Below, in pieces: positions 7,324 through 11,978 of a stretch of DNA of 11,978 bases. Positions within the stretch are counted from its first letter, which is position 1, and each line of letters starts with the position of its first letter. Location of the stretch: positions 1 to 11,978 of the forward strand of contig JAIXRB010000029.1 of assembly GCA_027485405.1 (NCBI GenBank), in the 5' to 3' direction. Below the pieces are notes generated by a model, which was given only the letters and a program-made list of their open reading frames with translations, searched no databases and was not told where the DNA came from. Made by a program: the position numbers and the translations under genes. The stretch comes from Leptospiraceae bacterium. Its GTDB lineage: Bacteria > Spirochaetota > Leptospiria > Leptospirales > Leptospiraceae.

Positions 7324-8643
7324 TTAGTATCTGTAATGTTCTGGCTTGTAAGGTCCGTCTATTGGAACCCCAATGTACTCAGCCTGTTTTGCATTCAGCT
7401 TTGTAAGTCTCACTCCGAGTTGCTCCAAGTGTAGTGCCGCTACTTTTTCATCCAAGTTTTTTGGAAGTCTGTGAACTGCCAATTCGTACTTGTTGTTAAA
7501 AAGTTCAATTTGCGCTAACACTTGATTTGTAAAAGAAGTCGACATCACAAAAGATGGGTGTCCAGTTGCGCAACCTAAGTTGACCAATCTTCCTTCAGCC
7601 AAAACGATGATGGATCGACCAGTTGGGAAAGTATATTTATCCACTTGTGGCTTGATCTCTTTTTTGCTGACGCCTTTCTCTGAATTCAATCTAGACATTT
7701 GGATTTCAGTGTCAAAGTGTCCGATATTGCAAAGAATTGATCCGTCCTTCATCGATTTCATATGTTCTAGGGTAATGATGTCGTCGTTTCCAGTTGCTGT
7801 AACAACGATGTCTGCGTTTTCGATTACATCTTCTACTCTGAGAACTTGGTAGCCTTCCATCACAGCTTGCAATGCGCAAATAGGATCGATTTCAGTGATG
7901 ATCACTCGAGCACCAAAGTTTCGCAATGAAGCCGCTGAACCTTTTCCAACATCTCCGTAACCACAAACTAGAGCTAGCTTTCCAGCCAACATAACGTCTG
8001 TTGCTCTTTTGATTCCATCTGCAAGAGACTCTCTGCAACCATATAGGTTGTCGAATTTTGATTTTGTGACAGAATCGTTTACATTGATTGCAGGAACTTT
8101 GAGAGTTCCATTTTTCAGTTTCTTATGTAAAGCGATGACGCCTGTAGTGGTTTCTTCAGATACTCCTCGGATTTCAGTGAGGAATTGTGGGTATTTTTCA
8201 TGGATATAGTGAGTTAGATCGTGTCCATCGTCCAAGATCATGTTTGGACCCTTATCGTTGTCAAAAAACAGGGTCTGCTCAATACACCACCAATACTCTT
8301 CTTCGGTCTCTCCTTTCCATGCGAAAACTGGGATGCCAGCTTGTGCAATTGCCGAAGCGGCATGGTCTTGCGTTGAAAAGATGTTACAAGAAGACCATCG
8401 GATTTCAGCACCCAACTCAATCAGAGTCTCAATGAGAACAGCTGTTTGAATGGTCATGTGCAAAGATCCTGCGATTCTTGCGCCTTTCAGCGGTTTTGAT
8501 TTACCAAACTCGGAGCGGAGTGCCATTAGACCTGGCATTTCTTTCTCGGCGAGAATGATTTCTTGTCTCCCCCATTCTGCAAGACTGATGTCTTTCACTT
8601 TGTAGGGGAGTCGTTCGATTTTCGGGCTAGTGGCTGTGGACAT
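7324..8643 (-). CDS. ahcY: S-adenosylhomocysteine hydrolase AhcY
   Basis: Reversibly splits S-adenosylhomocysteine into homocysteine and adenosine using bound NAD. This removes the product inhibitor of methyltransferases and feeds homocysteine to MetH; cytoplasmic, normally a tetramer. The 439 residues match the family length. Visible are LHMT (His62), QDHAA, ILDDG, SEETTTGV, the catalytic-site SVTKSKFDNLYG (Lys194, Asp198, Asn199), the NAD motif GYGDVGKG (228-235) followed by EIDP (251-254), and the family C-terminal ending HYRY, which reaches the neighbouring subunit's cofactor site. The start ATG at 8643 has a near-perfect AAAGGAGG 6 bases upstream and overlaps the end of the regulator gene by 17 bases, so it is co-transcribed. 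The strong ribosome site implies much higher translation than the regulator. Confidence 0.98.
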   Translation of the reverse strand: MSTATSPKIERLPYKVKDISLAEWGRQEIILAEKEMPGLMALRSEFGKSKPLKGARIAGSLHMTIQTAVLIETLIELGAEIRWSSCNIFSTQDHAASAIAQAGIPVFAWKGETEEEYWWCIEQTLFFDNDKGPNMILDDGHDLTHYIHEKYPQFLTEIRGVSEETTTGVIALHKKLKNGTLKVPAINVNDSVTKSKFDNLYGCRESLADGIKRATDVMLAGKLALVCGYGDVGKGSAASLRNFGARVIITEIDPICALQAVMEGYQVLRVEDVIENADIVVTATGNDDIITLEHMKSMKDGSILCNIGHFDTEIQMSRLNSEKGVSKKEIKPQVDKYTFPTGRSIIVLAEGRLVNLGCATGHPSFVMSTSFTNQVLAQIELFNNKYELAVHRLPKNLDEKVAALHLEQLGVRLTKLNAKQAEYIGVPIDGPYKPEHYRY

Positions 8644-9607
8644 AACTGTCCTCCTTTTTTGTTGCTTTGATTTGTAAAATTTTAAAAAAAGAATCCGTTT
8701 TTACTTTCTTGGAAATTTCTATCGAGAAACCAGCGTTTGTGATCCAAGATTCTAAAAGCTCTTGTTCAAAGCCGAGCCAAAGATCTAAGAAACTATCTCG
8801 CATATACTCTTGGTTGTGTTTTTCTAAATCTACAATGCAAAACACTCCACCGGGCTTTAGGATCCGAAAGACTTCTTGGAGCACTGTAGGCGGATGAGAG
8901 ATATGGTGTAAAACCATGGAAGCCACGACTGAGTCACATGCCTCATCTGACAGAGGGAGGTTTTCCAGGTGGCCGTTTAAGAATTGAACCGATGAGTTGT
9001 TTCCAAAAGATTTCTTTGCAGTTTCGATCATTTTTGAGGATGCATCAATTCCTGTTATATGCTTGGCTTTTGGCAAAAGATAAGGAATCAAAAGCCCCGG
9101 ACCACAGCCTAAATCCACTAACTCAGTTTGGTTGTTAGGAAGTTCTTGGAGAACCCAATCACGATAGGCCCTTGCCTGGATCTGCTCATCTTGAACAGAT
9201 TCCCAGTTTTCGGCGACAGTGTCAAAGAAGCGGTTGGTCTTTCGTTCTCTCTTTTCGAGAATAGAGGCGACCATTCGCTGGTCTCGTTCTCGGTATGGCA
9301 GGTCTTCTTTGTATGATAAAATAAATTGAGCAAGCTCTTCGGAAAAGCGGGTACTCGACTGCCCAGATTCGGGCAGATAGGAATACACTAGACTACCTTC
9401 TTTGCGGTTTTGGATGATGCCGGCATCGGTTAGGATTTTTAAATGACGAGAGATGCGAGACTGCCCCATTCCAAGGATTTCGACCACCTCATTGACAGAA
9501 AACGCACCAGAGCTTAGAATATGGAGAATCCGAATACGGGTCTCATCGGAGACCGCTTTCGTTGCCGAAAGGATTCGAGAAGATGTCTGACTCTGGGTTG
9601 CAATCAC
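8627..9607 (-). CDS. SahR-like ArsR regulator fused to SAM-methyltransferase domain
   Basis: Likely transcriptional repressor of the SAM cycle. Numbered from the GTG at 9607 (326 aa): an ArsR winged helix spans about 10-80 (AVSDETRIRILHIL, recognition helix near GQSRISRHLKIL at 48-59, wing RKEGSLVYSYL). A linker with charged residues follows. Then comes a class I methyltransferase fold from about 130 with SAM motif VDLGCGPG (164-171), the acidic GID (186-188), VLHHIS and RILKPGG. The ArsR metal motif ELCVCDL is absent (GAFSVNEVVEIL instead), so it is not a metal sensor of that type. The architecture and the neighbouring ahcY match SahR, an ArsR-family repressor described in Proteobacteria that senses SAH through this domain. 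The frame extends to a TTG at 9646, but the promoter and operator cover that stretch. No clear ribosome site precedes the GTG. A bifunctional methyltransferase cannot be excluded. Confidence 0.85.
   Translation of the reverse strand: MIATQSQTSSRILSATKAVSDETRIRILHILSSGAFSVNEVVEILGMGQSRISRHLKILTDAGIIQNRKEGSLVYSYLPESGQSSTRFSEELAQFILSYKEDLPYRERDQRMVASILEKRERKTNRFFDTVAENWESVQDEQIQARAYRDWVLQELPNNQTELVDLGCGPGLLIPYLLPKAKHITGIDASSKMIETAKKSFGNNSSVQFLNGHLENLPLSDEACDSVVASMVLHHISHPPTVLQEVFRILKPGGVFCIVDLEKHNQEYMRDSFLDLWLGFEQELLESWITNAGFSIEISKKVKTDSFFKILQIKATKKEDSYVHSH
8650..8657 (-). promoter_or_regulatory. Strong ribosome binding site of ahcY inside regulator gene
   Basis: AAAGGAGG lies 6 bases before the ahcY ATG. 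It forms part of the last codons of the upstream regulator (Lys-Lys-Glu-Asp). It fixes the ahcY start and suggests translational coupling. Confidence 0.85.
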
Positions 9608-9610
9608 TCT

Positions 9611-9634
9611 AGATATCAAGAAATCTTGATATCT
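9611..9634. promoter_or_regulatory. Perfect palindrome, likely operator of the SahR-like regulator
   Basis: AGATATCAAG, spacer AAAT, CTTGATATCT: two perfect 10-base inverted arms, 24 bases in all. It overlaps the -10 box and the expected transcription start of the regulator-ahcY operon, and lies just upstream of the chosen GTG start. Symmetry, size and place fit a dimeric winged-helix repressor site that gives autoregulation. I saw no second copy in the window. Confidence 0.75.
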
Positions 9635-9659
9635 TATTCTCTGCAAGTCTTTTTGTCAG
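9631..9659 (-). promoter_or_regulatory. Sigma70-like promoter of the regulator-ahcY-fdxA-metH operon
   Basis: On the minus strand, the -35 CTGACA (9659-9654, 5/6 match to TTGACA) and -10 TAAGAT (9636-9631, 4/6 match to TATAAT) are separated by 17 bases. The predicted start of transcription is near 9624, inside the palindrome, leaving a leader of about 17 bases before the GTG at 9607. The -35 box overlaps the TGA stop of the upstream chemotaxis gene. This is a prediction from consensus only. Confidence 0.55.
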
Positions 9660-11978
9660 CTGATTTGAAAAAAGTTGATTTTTCGTTTCATGTTTTCGGC
9701 AAGACCCGCAATTCCACTAGAAGTCGCGGTCATCTCTTCCAATCCAGCGGCGGTCGATTGGGTCAGATCATTGATATTGTAAATGGCTTGGGCTACTTCG
9801 TTGATTGCCAGTTTTTGCTCCTCCATGGATAGGCGAATGGAGCTAGAAATCTCGTTTACGGCATCTACTTCCTTAGTGACACGCTGGTTGATGGAAAGCT
9901 GTTCTGCCGTACTGGTTTGGATTTGTTCCGTGAGAGTTTCAAAGGAAGTCACACCTTTGATGATCTTTTGGATCAAACTCACTGTTGAGCCAATGATCTC
10001 TGTTCCTTTGCCGATCTCCGTTTCATTGGCGGCAATCAGTTCTCCGATGTCTTCGATGGAATCAGCCGTTTTGATTGCCAGCTTTCCAATTTCATCGGCT
10101 ACCACGGCAAAGCCCCGCCCGTACACCCCTGCTCTTGCGGCTTCAATTGCCGCATTCAAAGCGAGGAGATTGATTTGTTCTGAGATATTGTTAATAATCT
10201 CAATTACAGAACCAATTTCTTGGGAGGATTCTCCGATCTTGCTAATGGAAAACTGCATCTGGTCAAGAGATTCTTGTCCTGACTGGGCTTCAACGGTGAT
10301 TGCTTTTACCTCTGAGGTTGCCTTGGATACTTGGGTGCCAACTCGTTTGGTGATTTCGGAAAGCTCGTTCATTTGAGATTTCAAAAAATCAACTTTTCTG
10401 AATTGGGATTCGGCTTGTGAGTCCACATTTTGAACGGCGGCTGTGATCTGTTCGATGGAGGCAGAAATCTCTTCGGCGGCGGCGGCCTGGGTTTGTGCGT
10501 TTGCCGACAAGCTGTCCAAAGATGCCGACATCTGTTCTGAGGAAGATGCCAAATCTTCTGAAATTTCTTGGTTTGAAGAAACAACGTCTTTTATCTGGTG
10601 AAGAGTTCCGTTTAGACTTTGAGTCAATCTTCCAAATTCATTAGTTGACTGAAGATTTGCAGGTGTTCGGAGATCACCAGCTTCAATTCGAGTCAAAGTG
10701 TTTTCAATTTCTAAAATGGGCTTGAATCGCGAAACAAATAGCAGATAGATAAAAAAGGAAATGAAAACGGCCCCCAGTAAACTAGTAATAGAAAGTGTAG
10801 TTAAAGAGTCCAAGGATTCTTCTTCGATTTCTTTTAAATCGATTGTTGAAAAGAATTGAAAGCCATGTTTGGTATCTACTTTTCTTCGAAGTAAAAAAAC
10901 CGATCCTTCCCATTTATTGCGAAACGATTCCTTTTCTCCTGCTCGTATTGCTTTTTCCGCAAAGTCAGTATCTTTGAGATCCATCAATTCGTACTTAGGA
11001 TTAGGATGCCAAACGATTCGAAAATTTTTATCGGTCAAGAAAGAATAACCAGTGTTACCGATTTTCACATTTTGCAAGAAAGATTTCATTGCATCTCCAG
11101 CTAAAAAGGGAAATCCGACAATAGCAATCACCTGTTTGTTTTCATCGAAGATCGGGGCTGTGACCAATATAACCGTTTTTTTGGAGATAGGTGAAGCTTC
11201 TGGTGCTCCCATTGCCATCTCCCCTTGCAATGCTTTGCGAATATTTTCCTTCGCACTTTCATTGGAACCTAATTGGAATCCCAAGCTTTTTTTCCCAGGC
11301 AAACCAGTGGCGACGACGGGATAACCGTTTTCTAAGCTGGCGATAAAGGCGTTCTCAAGAAAAGTAGATGGTTGATTGTAGATCTCAGCCAAAGCATTAG
11401 AAAGTTTGTCGTATTGTTTTTTCTGAAAGGCTTCTCTCGTTTCCGGAAGTTTCGCAAAGGAATCGATTTGTGTAGTTTTGTATTCGAAAAACAATGCCAT
11501 TCCAGCTTCGTTGCTAGTGTTAAAATTAGAAAGTTGATTGGAATACGAAGAGATTAACGAATCGGAATTGATCTTAAAAGAAAAAATCAATAAAAGTGTT
11601 GTTAAAACAATGATGAAAAAACTCAAAAGAATTGGAACCCATTGTACGATGCGCCCATATTGAAGCTTTAAAGAAGTATCTAGTTTTTTTTCGGAAAAGA
11701 CATCTCGAACTAATTGGTTGCAAATGTTCTCAACAAAAATAGCTCCTAAAATAGTATTTAGGATCGCACTAAAAATAAAAATATTGGTTATATAAAATTC
11801 TTGAGATCTAGTAGTGCTTTCCAATTGAGCAAACGGGATAATAACGATTAAAGCCCCTAACAGCCATTGCCCAAGTCCTAGCACAGAAAAAAATCGCGGG
11901 AACCCAGCTATCAAATTCCAAAAGGTTTCTTGGTCCAGATTGGTTGTGTTATCACTGGAGTGATCTAATCCAGTGAAG
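9656..11978 (-). CDS. Methyl-accepting chemotaxis protein, 5' end cut by window
   Basis: Membrane chemoreceptor that passes a ligand signal to CheA/CheW. The frame stays open to the right edge without a stop, and no convincing start lies inside, so the N-terminus is outside; 773 residues are visible. Numbered from the edge: three hydrophobic segments (about 35-51, 62-82, 112-134), a Cache-like extracytoplasmic sensor (about 140-385, with GNTGYSFLTDKNFRIVWHP), another membrane segment (391-416), HAMP (417-470), then a long coiled-coil signalling domain with the conserved hairpin tip EQINLLALNAAIEAARAG (600-617) and FAVVADEIGKLA. No CheR/CheB docking pentapeptide is seen at the C-terminus. The ligand is unknown. 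The extra membrane segments before the sensor are unusual for a simple receptor. It ends 48 bases before the regulator start; read-through into the methyl-cycle operon is possible because no terminator is visible. Confidence 0.93.
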   Translation of the reverse strand, partial: FTGLDHSSDNTTNLDQETFWNLIAGFPRFFSVLGLGQWLLGALIVIIPFAQLESTTRSQEFYITNIFIFSAILNTILGAIFVENICNQLVRDVFSEKKLDTSLKLQYGRIVQWVPILLSFFIIVLTTLLLIFSFKINSDSLISSYSNQLSNFNTSNEAGMALFFEYKTTQIDSFAKLPETREAFQKKQYDKLSNALAEIYNQPSTFLENAFIASLENGYPVVATGLPGKKSLGFQLGSNESAKENIRKALQGEMAMGAPEASPISKKTVILVTAPIFDENKQVIAIVGFPFLAGDAMKSFLQNVKIGNTGYSFLTDKNFRIVWHPNPKYELMDLKDTDFAEKAIRAGEKESFRNKWEGSVFLLRRKVDTKHGFQFFSTIDLKEIEEESLDSLTTLSITSLLGAVFISFFIYLLFVSRFKPILEIENTLTRIEAGDLRTPANLQSTNEFGRLTQSLNGTLHQIKDVVSSNQEISEDLASSSEQMSASLDSLSANAQTQAAAAEEISASIEQITAAVQNVDSQAESQFRKVDFLKSQMNELSEITKRVGTQVSKATSEVKAITVEAQSGQESLDQMQFSISKIGESSQEIGSVIEIINNISEQINLLALNAAIEAARAGVYGRGFAVVADEIGKLAIKTADSIEDIGELIAANETEIGKGTEIIGSTVSLIQKIIKGVTSFETLTEQIQTSTAEQLSINQRVTKEVDAVNEISSSIRLSMEEQKLAINEVAQAIYNINDLTQSTAAGLEEMTATSSGIAGLAENMKRKINFFQIS

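Noticed and set aside
8644..8760. SAH riboswitch before ahcY
   Set aside because: ahcY overlaps the upstream coding region and there is no untranslated leader to hold one; control by the fusion regulator explains the locus better.
8627..9607. Arsenic or metal-sensing ArsR repressor
   Set aside because: The metal-binding cysteine motif of the sensing helix is missing, and the protein carries a SAM-methyltransferase fold beside ahcY.
9783..10376. Long 197-codon open frame antisense to the chemoreceptor
   Set aside because: It is the reverse shadow of the coiled-coil signalling domain, whose Ala/Glu/Ser-rich codons keep the opposite strand open. It resembles no protein family.
9656..11914. TTG at 11914 as the chemoreceptor start
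   Set aside because: The frame remains open to 11978, and the TTG lies in the middle of a continuous sequence without a ribosome site.

Overview
The window appears to come from a spirochaete of the Leptospira group. I infer this from the gene set and moderate GC content: a group III (clade X) phosphofructokinase, cobalamin-dependent MetH, a 7Fe ferredoxin, a multi-membrane-segment chemotaxis receptor, and lineage-specific hypothetical proteins. The genus is my judgement from protein style and was not checked by a search. No tRNA, rRNA, insertion sequence, CRISPR array or phage gene is visible. Coding density is very high, and no gene-free stretch reaches 300 bases.

Layout. At the left edge is the 3' part of argB (+, arginine synthesis). 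It ends one base from the convergent end of a phosphofructokinase gene (-). Divergent from that is a secreted or outer-membrane-like protein of unknown function (+, 2043-2867). Everything from 2883 to the right edge lies on the minus strand. In the direction of transcription (right to left) it reads: a methyl-accepting chemotaxis receptor cut by the window edge, then a compact five-gene cluster.

The cluster is the main feature: (1) an ArsR-type winged-helix regulator fused to a SAM-methyltransferase fold, resembling SahR; (2) ahcY, S-adenosylhomocysteine hydrolase; (3) a 7Fe ferredoxin; (4) metH, B12-dependent methionine synthase; (5) a 107-residue protein of unknown function. AhcY converts SAH to homocysteine and adenosine. 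MetH remethylates homocysteine to methionine. The ferredoxin could supply electrons to reactivate oxidised cobalamin in MetH. The genes overlap or are separated by only a few tens of bases, which supports an operon. metK and metF are not in the window.

Regulation can be read from the DNA. A sigma70-like promoter (CTGACA, 17-base spacer, TAAGAT) starts on the stop codon of the chemotaxis receptor. A perfect inverted repeat with 10-base arms (AGATATCAAG / CTTGATATCT, 4-base spacer) covers its -10 box and the likely transcription start. This is where a SahR-type repressor would sit, released when SAH builds up. The repeat also argues that the regulator starts at the GTG at 9607 and not at the upstream TTG. 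A 10-bp-stem hairpin between ahcY and the ferredoxin gene may tune expression within the operon.
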